Part shown: one piece after another, positions 23,501 to 36,109 of the stretch
Layout of the letters: each line of letters begins with the position of its first letter
Numbering within the stretch: the stretch's first letter is position 1
Assembly: GCA_003993805.1 (NCBI GenBank)
Contig: RSEF01000001.1
Location: 59,341,951 to 59,405,950 of the forward strand
Length of the DNA: 64,000 nt
Reading direction: 5' to 3'
Source of the DNA: Himantopus leucocephalus
Taxonomy: Eukaryota > Chordata > Aves > Charadriiformes > Recurvirostridae
Translations under genes and position numbers: made by a program
The notes under the pieces: generated by a model
What the model saw: the letters and a program-made list of their open reading frames with translations, nothing else
Told to the model about the DNA's origin: nothing
Database searches by the model: none

Positions 23501-25695
23501 ATTTTGGACCTGGAATTTTTCCACAGCGAGACAAGGTGGAAAGCCATCCTGTAACTATGGAGGGCCTACGGGGAGTGTATGTGTGCATATGCACGCTTGG
23601 CACACAAAGAGTATGCGACTGAACAGAGAATGGAGAGAGAACTTCTTGTTTTCCCCACAAAAATCAAGAGTTTTGTAGGTGTTGTGCTTCAGTCTACAGG
23701 AGTAAAGGAAGTAAAGGTGGAAACACTAGGAAGAGATGAAGTCTGGCTTCACTCTTTTATATGTCAGTCACAGAAAGAGAAAGGTCCAGATGAAAATAAC
23801 GATGCAGGCTCTTGTTTGACATATTCAGTATGTTTCCCTCCCAGCAGCACTGAAAATGTGTCTTTGTTAGGAAATGCCAGTTATCAAATGCACACAATGC
23901 CCCTGGGAAACGTAAGTCATATCCAAAGGTCAGGAGACCTCTATTTAGGCTGCAGATTTTACCGCTCCCATCTGAGGGGATAGGACTGTTTGCTTTGGAC
24001 TGAAGAGAAGCCACAGAGTGAGGGCTCTGAAAAGGGTCAAATGAACTATGCAGAGGCTGAAATGAGCTCTGTGCTGCAAAGAAGAGGTTTCAGCTGGGGT
24101 CCTTGGAGAAAATTATCCATCTCATGTCTTTTGGCTTCATCTAGTTAAGCTTCTTGTTCAACAGCCCTGTGAAGGAGAGGCATCAGATCTGTGAATTCCT
24201 TTCAGCTGTGTCTTTCTCTTACCCCAGCCTCAGCCCCTGTGGGTTGTGCTTGTGCTGGATGAGGAACAGATTTCATTGCATTGTGTGATGGAAAGGGCTT
24301 CCATCTGGTTTTTATACTGTAAATTCTGAATTCTATGTAGTTACTTTAGCGCAGGCTTTAAAATAGATCCATATAGCTTTGCAGTAGATTTCTACTGTTA
24401 GGCACTGTTTCTCCCATGCTGTTAGTTAGCCACTGAATTTGCCTTAGCAGGATATCTCAGCCAAGGACATCTTGAAATCGTAGCATGATATTTGCTTGTC
24501 GTGCTCTAGTGCTGTGTGAACATGAGTTGTTCGGATTTGGCATTGCCAGCTGAGGACCTGAACATGCTAAGAAATTGTGTAGGTTTTGGTTTTGATGATT
24601 TCTTCCTCATCCTGATAGGTAATCTCCATTGTTTAGTCTCCTGACTGTCTTCAGATACTGTTAACAGTTCAGGAACAAATATGTCCCCAAGCATTCAGCT
24701 GCAATAACACAAATTTCTCCCCTTCAGGTCTCTGCTGACAGCACAGAAAAAACAGTTTTAGGGAAACAAAAGCAAGAGGTTTGAACCCTGGATGTTCAAG
24801 AATGAATATAATTTTATTTCCTTCAGAATTCTCCATATTTACGAGAGGCTTATCATAACACCATTTCCGCTAGAAAAATGAGTAAAACAAATTTTTTAAT
24901 CTGTAAATCTGCCAGCCAGTGTTCCAGATCCTGGAGGGGTTTTTTAATATTTAAGGTCATAAAATAGCCTGATTTTAAACTTGTGAGTTTAAATAGCACC
25001 TGGTTGTCCAAGGCAGATTATCAAAGTAATTAAAGCTATGAAAAGTACCTAAATAAATGGTCAGATCATCAAGTTTTCTGGATGCTGGACACTGAGTGAC
25101 TTTGGAACTGCGGCCACTTGTGACCAGAAGTAATTATTATCGGAGAGTTGTTTCTTACCCTGTGCGAAACAAGTTCAGAACTGTAAATTAAGAACAAGTT
25201 AGATGACTGCCACCCACTCACCACAAGTGTAGTTATGAATGTTGCCAGTTTTTAGCTGACTGAATTGAAACCAAGAATCACGAGGTTTAAAGTCTTTCCT
25301 GTTGTCAGAAACTGGGTGTTTGCAGTACTAATAGTTGTTTTTCTTTAGTGTACAAATACGGAGACACAATATATATGGCAACTTAAATTTCAGTATACTA
25401 TTCACTTCCCATGGATGAAAGTGTCAGCTTTTTATGGATATTGCAGAAAGTAAAGTTGTTGTTTGGCTACAAACTGATCATCTGATCATCCAATCATCCG
25501 CTGAATGACAATACAATAAATTTACGAACCTGTTGGGTAGGTGGAGGGCCTTATGATCAGGTGATAATTTCTGAGCAGTATCTGCTTTAGGTGACAGGTT
25601 GTTACTGTGTTTTGCTCAGTAACAGTGGCAGAGATACCAGCCTGTGACTAGGAGATAAAGGTGGAGAGACTTTCTGGATCTATTGAATAGCCAGT
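20591..25695. other. No recognisable gene or repeat
   Basis: CpG-poor single-copy-looking DNA. Open frames are short and without family resemblance. Confidence 0.45.
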
Positions 25696-26770
25696 TGTAT
25701 TTGGTTTGCTTGGCAAGGTTTTGGTAGGGGGGGGGGCTGCAAGGGTTGCTTCTGTGAGAAGATGCCAGAAGTTTCACCCATGTCCAATAGAGCCAGTGCC
25801 AGCTGGCTGCAAGATGAACCTGCTGCTGGTCAAGGCTGAGCCAATCAACAATGGTGGTAGCACCTCTGGGATAACATATTTAAGAAGGGGATAAAACCTG
25901 TTGCACAACAGCAGCTGGAGAGAGGAGTGAGAATATGTGAGAGAAACAGCCCTGCGGGCACCAAGGTCAGTGAAGGAGAAGGGGGAGGACGTGCTCCAGG
26001 CACCGGAGCAGAGATTCCCCTGCAGCCTGTGGTGAAGACCATGGTGAGGCAGGCTGTCCCCCTGCAGCCCATGGAGGTTAATGGTGGAGCAGATATCCAC
26101 TTGCAGCCCATGGAGGAAATGATGCCAGAGCAGGTGGATGTGCCCAAAGGAAGCTGTGACCCCGTGGAGAGAAGCACACACTGGAGCAGGTCTTCTGGCA
26201 GGACTTGTGACCCCACAGGGGACCCACGCTGGAGCAGTCTGTTCCTGAAGGACTGCACCCTGTGAAAGGGACCTGTGCTGGAGCAGTTCGTGGAGAACTG
26301 CAGCCCATGGGAAGGACCCGTATTAGAGAAATTTGTGGAGGACTGTCTCCTGTGGGAGGGACCCCATGCTGGAGCAGGGGAAGAGTGCGAGGAGGAAGGA
26401 ACAGCAAAGACGTGTGATGAACTGACTGCAACCCCCATTACCTGTCCCCCATGTGCCACTCAGGAAGAGGAGGTAGAGAAGCCAGCAGTGAAGTTAGGCA
26501 CAGGAAGAAGGGAGGGGTGGGGGAAGGTGTTTTAATATTTGTTTTTATTTCTCATTATCCTACTCTGACTTTTGATTGGCGATAAATTAAATTAATTTCC
26601 CCAAGTCGAGTCTGTTTTGCCCATGACGGTAACTGATGAGTGATCTCCCTGTCCTTATCTCAACCCATGAGCTTTTCGTCATATTTTCTCCCTTCTGTCC
26701 AGTTGAGGAGGGGGAGCGATAGAGCAGCTTTGGTGGGCACCTGACGTCCAGCCAAGGTAAACCAACCACA
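25696..26770 (+). mobile_element. Avian ERV solo LTR, 1.07 kb, with internal tandem modules
   Basis: The element begins TGTATTTGG and ends with CCAACCACA, giving TG...CA termini. The five bases outside are CCAGT on the left and CCTGT on the right, a one-mismatch match that may be a decayed target duplication. A TATA-like ACATATTTAAG lies near 25876-25886. From about 25990 to 26390 there are about nine imperfect modules with the pattern GGAGCAG ... CTGCAGCCC ... TGG. Then come GCGATAAATTAAATTAATTT in the polyadenylation region and the characteristic GGTGGGCACC, GTCCAGCCAAGG end. No gag, pol or env sequence flanks it. The 112-codon frame inside (25927-26265) is a by-product of the GC-rich modules. 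Confidence 0.88.
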
Positions 26771-27089
26771 CCTGTGAGAATGGATATGCACAATTGCTGC
26801 CTGTTCAGCTAGGTGGTTACTGTTCTTGACCAGAGACGAAGTTTGAGCAATAGGAAAAGAATGTACTTATACCAAGGAAACTGAAGAAATTATTTTAAAA
26901 TACTATATAAATTGATGTAATCGGGGGAAACTGTACATCAGTGAACTCCCAATAAAATTCCTAAGAAGAATTTTACATAATAAAAATATTATTTATTCAA
27001 CATAATAATGATCATTTAAAGTGAATAGGGAACAATGGCAGAATTTCCTTTCACTTTACAACAAGTGAAAAACTTGCTAAAATTTTAGC

Positions 27090-27430
27090 TATAAAATAGT
27101 ATGTTCAGATATGGGCACTACACTCCAAGCAAATACACGTCAGCTGGACAAAATCCAAAGATGTGTAACAAAAATGATAAGAAATCTAGAAAACTTAACC
27201 CAGGGATGGAATAACTGGATGTGTTTAGTGTTGTGAAGAATGAGAGGTAATGTGGTTACAATTCAAATATTGAAAAAGTTGCTGCAAAAAGGAGCAGAAT
27301 AATTATTTTATTTCATGTCCACTGGAATAGGACAAGAAGAAACAAAGTGGAAAGAGAAGAAGGTATTTTCATATTAAGAATGTTCAACAGTTTCAGAAAA
27401 ACTTTTCTAAACGTTAGGATAGATATGTAC
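27090..27430 (+). mobile_element. Ancient CR1 (L3-like) fragment
   Basis: Decayed frames still spell the old CR1 pattern on the plus strand: TTCAGATATGGGCACTACAC (a VQIWALH-type segment), GTGTAACAAAAATGATAAG, a GGATG...AGTGTTGTGAAGAA region, then TACAATTCAAATATTGAAAA and TTGCTGCAAAAAGGAG, and CATGTCCACTGGAATAGGAC. Numerous frameshifts and stops show it is much older than the other copies here. Ends are approximate and it may continue to about 27500. Confidence 0.72.
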
Positions 27431-27930
27431 TGAACGAATTGCAATTGGAAGGCTGTGAAATACCTGTCATCTTCACTTGTCAGCTTTCTGACCATTTTGC
27501 TGAGATGCAGATATGAGCACAGCAAGTTTGTCCTTCATCCCTCTCTCTTCCTTGGAGCTTTATCAGGTACTCAGCAGATGACAGCCTCTATCTGTTAGAA
27601 GTGCAGTATGCAGGCAGAAATAAAGAAGAAAAAAACGCACAAATCTTTATTGTCCAAATACCAGACCGAGTGCGAGCAAGGATGAAATTTGCTTTTCTCT
27701 ATCACTTTTTGATTATTCCCATTCCCAGTTTGAAGTGCACTTGAAAAGGACATTTTTTTCACTTGTAGTTCATTTCTATGGGACCTTCAAGCCTATACAG
27801 AGTTGGTATTTGCTTGGAGAGCATCTGAGGAATCTGCAGCTGTGATTGTAATTGCATGCTCAGACCTGCAGGCTGTCTGGGTGGAAAGTATTATTTGAGA
27901 TGCATTTCAGATGGCAGAAAGGCTTCACTT

Positions 27931-27980
27931 AAAAGTCCCTGGTCTTTTTGGAAATAAAAGTCCCTGGTCTTTTTGGAAAT
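27931..27980 (+). repeat. Perfect 25-bp tandem duplication
   Basis: Two identical 25-bp copies starting AAAAGTCCCTGG stand head to tail with no mismatch, implying a recent replication-slippage event or a local assembly artefact. Confidence 0.9.
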
Positions 27981-29697
27981 ATGCATTATGCTGTTTGCAA
28001 GGTTGAAGTCTCTAGGCTGAATTAGCAAGAACACACTGTGGACAACCTAGAAAAGGTAACACTTGTGAAGCATTTGCTAAAGTTTAACACACACACACCA
28101 CACACACACACACACACGGCAAAGATATACATAGATAGAAGTAAAATATAAATAATTGCAGTAAGTGCCTTATAATGCATTCAAGGAGATCTACTTTTGT
28201 CAGTTTGCATTCTAAAATGTGAAAGGTACATAAAAGGACTGTAAGAAAATTTATTTTTCCTGTTGGCTTTTTTTCCCCTGTATTTTTCCTGTTTCCACAA
28301 AGTCAAAAGCCGCAGGATATACCTCTGGGAAATGAGCATGTTGCAAATGTAATTCTTTGGTGCATACAGCTTTTCATGCACTAAGACGTGCAGACAGAAG
28401 CTGAGGATGCAGAGAGAGGCTAACTGTTCACAGTGTGGCAGCGTTCAAACACTATGAGGAATGAGATAGCTTAGCTCTCTTCGTAAAGTCAACACAGTAA
28501 TGCCAGATGAGCTCTGCATACCAGTTTCAGGCTGGGTCTTCATCAGGTTTCCAGGAGTATCTGTAGCATCTAGATCTGTACTTCTGTGCCACACATTGAC
28601 AGGAACCACCACATTAGGGGCTGACTTTGTTTAGATACTTTGTGACACCAACTTCAAACTTTATAGAACCTCTGCTGGGATTTGCTGATAGCCTTTGCTG
28701 TGAACATTGAATTTGTTCCACTTAGTATGGGTGATGATGTCAACAGCGTTAACAGAAGGGCTGATGTTGCCCTTTCCCTTATTGCAGTCCTGCCAGTGAC
28801 CCTTTGCTTTGTAGTGGCCCCAGTCCGTGTCCTTTAAATACCCTTCCTCCAGTGTTGGCGCTGCCAAGTGGTTGCAGGTCTTGGTATTTCAGGAGCTGCT
28901 CAGCTAGGATTGGATGTGATCCTCTCTCAAGAGAACAGGGATCTATCCAGGGCATCCTGATAGGGACTGAAGCACAGGGAAGAAAAGTGTGGCCATTTTA
29001 GGAGGTCTGTACCCTTTTCTGCATATACTTGTAAACAAGTTGTAACTGTAGACACTTGTACTGCATGGTGCACTTGCATTTAGGCCAGGAAAGTGACATT
29101 AGGTCAAGATGATCTGAGGACAGGAGAAAGCTGTACACAAGTAAACGGAGAAGTTGATCCAGGTGCAGAGGAATGCCAGATAAAAAGCAACAGCCAGCAG
29201 AATAGCTTATCTGAAACATATATGGTTTCAATGTGACCCTGTTTCCTGCAGGGCTGTCATATGTGCGGCACTGAAACAGGTGAGATGACTCAGTGCCAGC
29301 TTCTTGGATATATTTGTCAGTGCTGCTGTGGGAAGCAAGAAACCAGCAGGAAGGTTACACAGGTCTTTTCTGTGTTGGTCTTCAGATGTAATGAGGTCAT
29401 TCCTTCTTCTCTTGATATAATCTGGCAATGGGTATACAGCCATTTCCTGAAACTATGTGAGTCATATTGATTCATTAGTTTTCCTTTGGTTTTCTTTATA
29501 AAGAATACGTGGGTTCTGAGGTGAACTATTGTACTTACACTTTGGCTCACTGGTCTGTTTTTAAATGTCTTCCAAATATTTCCTTTGTTAGCCATGTTAA
29601 TTTAAGAGGAATCCATTGATGTTAGATCCCAGGCATCATTACTACCACTGCCTTCCAGAATTGGGTTTGGTTTGGGGTTTTTTTTGTGTTTGTTTTT
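27981..29697. other. No recognisable gene; CpG-poor
   Basis: I counted three CpGs in 28981-29580. Apart from the AC repeat nothing is recognised. The last 30 bases become T/G-rich before the gap. Confidence 0.5.
28087..28117 (+). repeat. (AC)n microsatellite
   Basis: About 15 AC units with a single CC interruption. Confidence 0.95.
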
Positions 29698-29909
29698 NNN
29701 NNNNNNNNNNNNNNNNNNNNNNNNNNNNNNNNNNNNNNNNNNNNNNNNNNNNNNNNNNNNNNNNNNNNNNNNNNNNNNNNNNNNNNNNNNNNNNNNNNNN
29801 NNNNNNNNNNNNNNNNNNNNNNNNNNNNNNNNNNNNNNNNNNNNNNNNNNNNNNNNNNNNNNNNNNNNNNNNNNNNNNNNNNNNNNNNNNNNNNNNNNNN
29901 NNNNNNNNN
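29698..29909. other. Assembly gap (212 N)
   Basis: A non-round gap length suggests an estimated size. Both edges are T-rich (a GTTTTTTTTGTGTTTGTTTT-like left edge, a 12-T run on the right), so the missing bases probably include a poly-T tract. Confidence 0.97.
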
Positions 29910-32734
29910 TTTTTTTTTTTTCGTCTCTCCCCTTCCTCCCCCTCTGACCTTCTCTGTGATAAGGTTACTGTCTGGAATGCCTGCTCCAGCTCTGACCTCA
30001 GCGCTGAACGAGCTATTTATGGGAAGGGTACCTGGCACCGGTGCCCCGAGTTAAGGATTTGGTTCATGGTGCCTTGGATTTCCATCCAGAGCATGCTTTT
30101 TCATTCAACTGCACCACCTCAGCAGTGAGGGGAACGATACTTTGGTGAAAGAGAATATTTAAAATGGGACAGTCAGGGACTTCTGCGTGTTGAGAGCTTA
30201 AATTCACCAGTTTTGTTATGAAGATGGGGTGTCTCAATATTTTTGCTGCAAATTGGTGGTGTTGAAGGTGGCTCTATTGTCTGCCCTTCCCCCAAACCAG
30301 CCTCCAACTTTATGTGCCAAAACGCACTTGTTGTTCCAGCAGTTGTCCGTGGCTGGTTGTTGTACCCGAGCAGGGAGGTCATCACGGTGATGTATTTAAA
30401 GCTCTTCTGTTAGTTGTAAGCCGTCAGGTTAGTGAAGGTGAACAACTTGGCAGATGGCTGTTTTCTCCCTGGTGCTCATGTGCAACCGTGATGTCTTAAC
30501 TGCAAAACGAGATGTTCCCTGTGATAGTGGCGGCGGAGTTCGGCTGGCACAGCTCGTGACGCTTCTGCTCCTCAAACGGATTAATTTGTGCTGTCTTATT
30601 ATGAATGAGCATAAGCACGCTCTTTCCAGAAACGTTTAATTCTCAAAGATACGGGGCCCATTTTAAAGAGTTATAGCTGCCTTTATCTGTTAAATGCGTG
30701 CATCTTTACTGTGTGAAATACATAAATTGAGTTGTTTCTCACTCATGTAGTAGAACAGTCGGGGAGAGGGAGAACGGGGTAGTTTTTGACACCGATCTCG
30801 CTGCAGTCCCAGGTGTCTCCTTGCAGCACCGTACAGCACTGAGTTTGTCAGGTAGTTTTGAGTGTCGTTTCACTTCTTAAGAAGGGGTGGATTTGTGAAA
30901 TATGACTTCATTTGGCTGCTTGCTTAATAAAATATTCAGTAACTTAAAGCAATGCAAAAAAACCCCGAAAACCAAAACAAAACACCCCCCCATAATGGTG
31001 ACTTTTTTTACTAGGCTCAAAACATCTGGTCATCAAATTACCAGGAGAGGGAAATAAGGAGGATCAGGGTACTCCTTATGCAGCAGAGCTTTTTAGGCTT
31101 TTGTATTTGTGACATTTTAGCAGTTTCCATAGTAACACGTAACGATATTGTAAGAAATGTTGCAGGGATTTTATTTGTATAAGGGAGGACTTTAAAATAT
31201 TAATGGAAGGCAGTGTGAATCGGAAGGAAGTCTAATGGCATTTTCTGTTGGGAGCAGAAAAATTGATGTTAGGTAGAGGAAAGTGATTTAACGTATTGTC
31301 TGGAGTGAACAGCCATCTGTAGGTTGAACTTCTCTTGGCCAGCAGACAGAAAATGAGAGAACTTCAGTCATCTTGGGAATGTTTGCCACAGAGTCTCTCC
31401 TCTGATACGACAGGTAAAGCTTTGGAAATATTCTGCTGTCACTTGTTCTCCAAGTCTAGGTAAAAAATATTTTATCTCAGAAGTACTTTCTGTCTCAGCT
31501 CATTTCCTTCTTTTATGATATTGGTTAAGTGTTTGGAGCCATTACCCCGTTTGCATTCATGGGGGTCTCCGTAAGCATAGTTGGGTTAAAAACTGTCTGT
31601 CTCCATTTAGAAGCCTTTGTAGCTCATACAGCTTTACAGGCAATCTGCATTTAGTGAATTCCCTGGCGGCTCCTGCTTAATGACCGATATTGAGCTTCTG
31701 CTGTTTCAGGGCTGGTGACGTTACATTGCATTATCAAATCCAATCCACTCTTGAGTAAGAAGCGAAGGGGTTTTACGTAGATGCAATAGGCAGAAATCAT
31801 GGAAAAAAATGGTTTCTTGAAGGAAAAGGGTTTAGAGAGGGATGTTTGTGTCTACATATTTCAGTGGGTGTAAGTTTGAGTTGTGGGTCAGCAGCCATCC
31901 AACGAGTCCCATATATCCAGCCGGTTAGGTGAACAGGGGCAGTGGAGGGCAGAAAAAGGCACTGTGGTTTAGAGGACTTTGCAATTAAATCACTTGTAGG
32001 AACCTGGCAAGAAATTCCTACTTTCCAGATTGGCTTAAACATCAGCGCGCGAATGTCTCACTTCCGTGTATCTTATCTGTGGTTTTCTCTTATCAAGTTA
32101 GATATTTAATCTTTCCATTATTAAGTTAGGTATTAAGTCTTCTGAGCTCCTGGCCATGCCCTGATAGCCCGGGGAGCTGCCGTGAGCCCATCCTGGTGAT
32201 GGTTGGTGCCCTCTGGATGTAGCTGACTGCTGCCCCGAGGTTACAGACGGTTCCTTGCCGGGCTCTGCACCACCGCTTTTGCATTTTTCTCTGTCCTAAC
32301 TGCAAAGCTTCAGCACAGCGACAGCCAGTTCTGCCCTGCCCGTGTCTTCTCTCTGCATCTGACTAGTAGTGAACACGTTTCTTCCACCCATGTAGCTTTG
32401 GAGAGGACACTCCTCTTGATGCAGCAGCACTCGGTCCTGGCTCACTTCTGGGCGTTGGGGATGCCGCTGCTCCTTCTCCATGTGCTTCCGATCTGGTGGG
32501 ATGAGCAGTCTCACTCGTAGGAGCTGTATGTACCTGTGAATGTCGGTTCTCACTACGTTATACCAAGTAAAGATATATTGCATTGCAGGAACAGACATCA
32601 AATCGTAAACAAACTCAGTGCTTTGCACCCTGGCTTTTTTTTTATTTATTTGCATTTGCATTCTAGGTGGCAGAGGCACTGTGTGCTGCTGTCGCCCACA
32701 GTGACTGGCCCCGAATGTGCTTGGGAAGGAGATC

Positions 32735-32980
32735 GATGGGTTCGGAAAGAGCCTGGCCCCATCCTCTTGCCACCCGCCCTGTAGGTATTGATGAGCGTTG
32801 CTGAGATCCCCTCTCGGCCTTCTCCTCTCCGGGCTGAACAGCCCCGGGGCTCTCAGCCTGTCCTCAGCAGAGAGATGCTCCAGTCCCTGAGCATCTCCGC
32901 AGCCTCCGCTGGACCCTCTCCAGCAGTTCCCTGTCCTTCTTGAACTGGGGAGCCCACAACTGGACACAGTGCTCCAGGTC
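32735..32980 (-). mobile_element. CR1 LINE fragment (reverse transcriptase C-terminal region)
   Basis: Read on the minus strand it shows the CR1 pattern in order: CTGGAGCACTGTGTCCAGTT, a KDRELLERVQ-like segment, GCATCTCTCTGCTGAGGACA, an LFSPERRRPRG-type segment equivalent to LEKRRLRG, and AAGAGGATGGGGCCAGGCTC. It is truncated at both ends with a small deletion around the AATACC region. The copy is CpG-rich, like the block around it. Confidence 0.88.
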
Positions 32981-35439
32981 CTGTCCTGCCTTGGGTGCTA
33001 TGGGTTCCAGCACGGAGGAAAACAGTGTGTTCTGTCGCATGGAGCTGGGCAGGGGGTCTGGTCCAGAGGGGAGAGCTCAGCTGGAGACAGGCGGCTTCGA
33101 AGGTGCTTTGGTGATTGTGGCTCGGCACAGCCTTGGCAGCTTCTGACCAAATCTAACTCCTGTGGTCCCAATTCCTGGTCTGGGTGCTGTGAAGAGGTAA
33201 TGGCTCTCCATCTTCCCAGTGGCTTTTTCTCTGCTGGAGGCTCGCATCCCAGTGGCCAAGGGGAGAAGATTTCTGTTTCGCAGCCGTTGCTATTCCTAGG
33301 CTGGGACAGTAGCACGAATAAAAGTTGCACCAGCTAAATCTGCCTATTTTTGTGTGAATTGGAGCCCTTCTTCATGTGACTTCTGCTATTCCAGTGCTGG
33401 CTATGTCAAAAAAATGAGACAATTGGCCTTCTGTGGATCTGCATTTCGAATGCAGAACACTTGCAGGGCTCTTGCTCCATGTATGCAACATTTTGTGGTA
33501 TTGGCTTTTTACTGTCTCGGACTATAACAAGAAAATTATTCTCTCTCTGCTCCTTCTGTGTCGTAGTTAGCTCTCCTACCATTTGCAGAAATTTTTGAAA
33601 GTGAAAGGGAAGGTGCTGTTTATACTGAGACAGCAGAAAATAATGTGAAGAAACAACCACATTAGGAAATCTTTCAAGGCTTTAACCACTTTTCCTGTGT
33701 CGCGGCAGATTACATTGTTAGAGATTAATTCTTCAGGTATTTTGCATTGTAGTATACACACCTGAGTGTCATCTAATGACTTCTCAAGGGTTCATTGTTC
33801 ACATCTTGGTCAAAGCCTTACCTTTTAACATAAGATAATTCTGTTTGAGTAGTAGCCAGCTACTTAAAGAAAATTCTTCAGTGTGATGATTCATATTGTG
33901 CCTAAGGACAGCTTTCCATATCCAGCCCTCGCTCGCTCCCCCCACCATCCCCTTCTCCCTGCCTCTGGAAACAGGCAAGAAGCCTGAAACAGCTTAACTC
34001 TTGGTTATTTAAACCGATTTTTAATAAGCGATACTTGTAGAAAGTCTCACCTGAAGGCTTTGATTGACATTGCCTTGTGTATTGGATCTTAAACTGGCTT
34101 ATGAAGTGTGTCACTTTGCTGGCGTGGTTTTTTTTCGGCTGCTTTTTTATGAACATGAGCCGTTCTTTGAATTCTTGTGAACAGGCTGAAATTACACCTG
34201 TCCCCAGTTACAGCAGTTCTGTACTCCTTCCCTCCTTTGTGCCAATCTCCGCCTCGTCAGATGTGCCCTGGTGCCCCTCCTCTCCCTCCTGCGTTACCTC
34301 TCCTCTTGTGTTCAATGTCCAGGTCTTTTTAATAGGAGTTCGAGTTACTTTTGCAGCTAATTCTCCTCTGTGCTGGCTGTTGAGGTAGCATTTATTTTCA
34401 AAACAGTATCGTCTGTAGAGAGAAAGCTTTCGTAACCCATCCTAGTTGTCATGGCACAGATCTGTCTGTTTTTCCCCCCTCGCCTGCTGTTCCCGGCCGT
34501 GCTTTGGTTATGTTAAACTCCTGAAACCAAACGCCTCTCCAGGCTGGGTACAGGTAAGCCCTAATCAGATTAGCTGCTCTGCAAATTGAGTTGCTTATTT
34601 TACCTGTGTTTTCTTGTGCTTGAGCGAGTGAATTTGCGTGCTAGGACAAGGCGCTCGCCTATGATAAATTAAAGGAAAAGTGGCTTGGTTAAGCTTTTGA
34701 TGGCTGTATGAAGACCTAGTGAACATTACCAATTGTGTTTACTTAAATTCTCTACGTGTGTATGAATTTCTTTCCCCGTGCGTATATGAATTTCTTTCTC
34801 CTTTGCTCTTTCCCTCTCCCCCATGGGCAGTAGTTGCACGTTTGCCATCTCCTCCGCTTTATGTCCTTGAGTAATTTCTTCAGCAGAGTTTCTTCTGGAC
34901 CAAGGTTTGCCCTCTGCTCGGGTGGGTGGGTGAGGAGCACAGGAGCTCTACTTGTCTTGCACCCACTTTCCTCTTTGTTCTTTCATTTTTTGTCCATCCT
35001 TCCCACAATTTAAGAAGACGGGATCTGAAAACTTTGTGGCGCTCGGCGGTGCAGCTCCTAGAGGGGATAAGATGCATAGAAAATTTTGTGGGGTTTTTTT
35101 TTCTTCGTTGTTTTCATGTCTGTGAAGGCTTTGGCCGTAAATTCCTAGAAGCTTTTTGTTGTGATGCTTGGAGCAAGTGATGCCCGCAAGACTTCAGCGC
35201 CGGGGAGGTGACCTCCGCAGTCTCTCGTAGGGTAATGAAGTGGTCCCCACTAATGAGAGGCTGTTGCTGTACCTGAGTGTTACTCGGTGAATCTGCCATA
35301 GGAATCCTCTCTTTGTTGTTTCGCTCTGATGTTGCGGCATTCCTCAAAATCGCTTTCATCTAGTTCTTGTCTGCTTGTTAGCAACCATCTGCATCCAGAG
35401 CACTTGGCTACTTTAAATTTGCCTTATATAATTGGAATT

Positions 35440-35460
35440 CCCCCCCCCCCCTTTTGGGGN
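35440..35460 (+). repeat. Poly-C/G homopolymer with an ambiguous base
   Basis: Twelve C, four T and four G precede a single N at 35460. This is the kind of site where a consensus base could not be called, so local length is unreliable. Confidence 0.85.
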
Positions 35461-36078
35461 GATTTCTAGTAGGATTTTTTTTTTAAAAAAATATTTTTCC
35501 CTCTCTCTGATGTAGGTGTTTGAATTTCTCTACTAGTCAAACTAGTACATAAAGGAATCTTCCTGTTCTGGGTCTTGCTGTAGTAGTCTTACTGGAAAAA
35601 TATTTGTTTTCACTTAAATTTATTAGGCCCGGGAGAAAACTCTCTAATCTTCTTTCCAGTTTGAGAGACTGAAAACAAAATTTCGAAGAATCCGTATCCA
35701 GTGAAGCCTGTTCTCCCATAATATTTTTTTTTTTCCTCTGGTCCTTTAGAGATTGACTGGAGTTCTAAAGCGTGTTGGATGCTTATTGCCCAGCGATGGG
35801 GGATTTTGGTCAGCTGAGAAATACCGGGATGCGTGTGTGCCTGTCCTTGCTGCCCTTGAGAACTGCTGACCTGGTACAAATGGGCGTATTAATTGAAGTA
35901 ATGGAGCTCTCGTGTGTTTCGCTTCATTTCTGGGAGTAACTTGTCCAAAAGCATTTTGCTTTATTTGTTTAGCTGATGCTTGGCGAGATAAAGGAGGTTC
36001 TGAGAATTTGTGATTATCTGCTTAACTGTGGCTTATGCTGTTGTCTCCTACAATGCAGCGGAGCAAATAGGTAGCACC

Positions 36079-36109
36079 CCTCCTCCTCCTCCTCCTCCTC
36101 CTCCTCCTC
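36079..36109 (+). repeat. (CCT)n microsatellite
   Basis: About ten CCT units form a pure pyrimidine run on this strand, with mirror symmetry that can favour triplex DNA. Confidence 0.93.

Noticed and set aside
25845..26535. Frames of 86-204 codons on both strands
   Set aside because: They lie within the LTR's tandem GC-rich modules and mirror its repeats; no retroviral or host protein is encoded.
20069..26770. Intact endogenous provirus between the two LTRs
   Set aside because: The LTRs are of different families and orientations, each has its own flanks, and no gag, pol or env sequence lies between them.
29616..30128. Frames of 90-170 codons
   Set aside because: They span the 212-base gap and poly-T; no real sequence supports them.
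32296..32967. 223-codon minus-strand frame
   Set aside because: Its N-terminal half is CR1 sequence read in a non-CR1 frame and the rest has no family resemblance.
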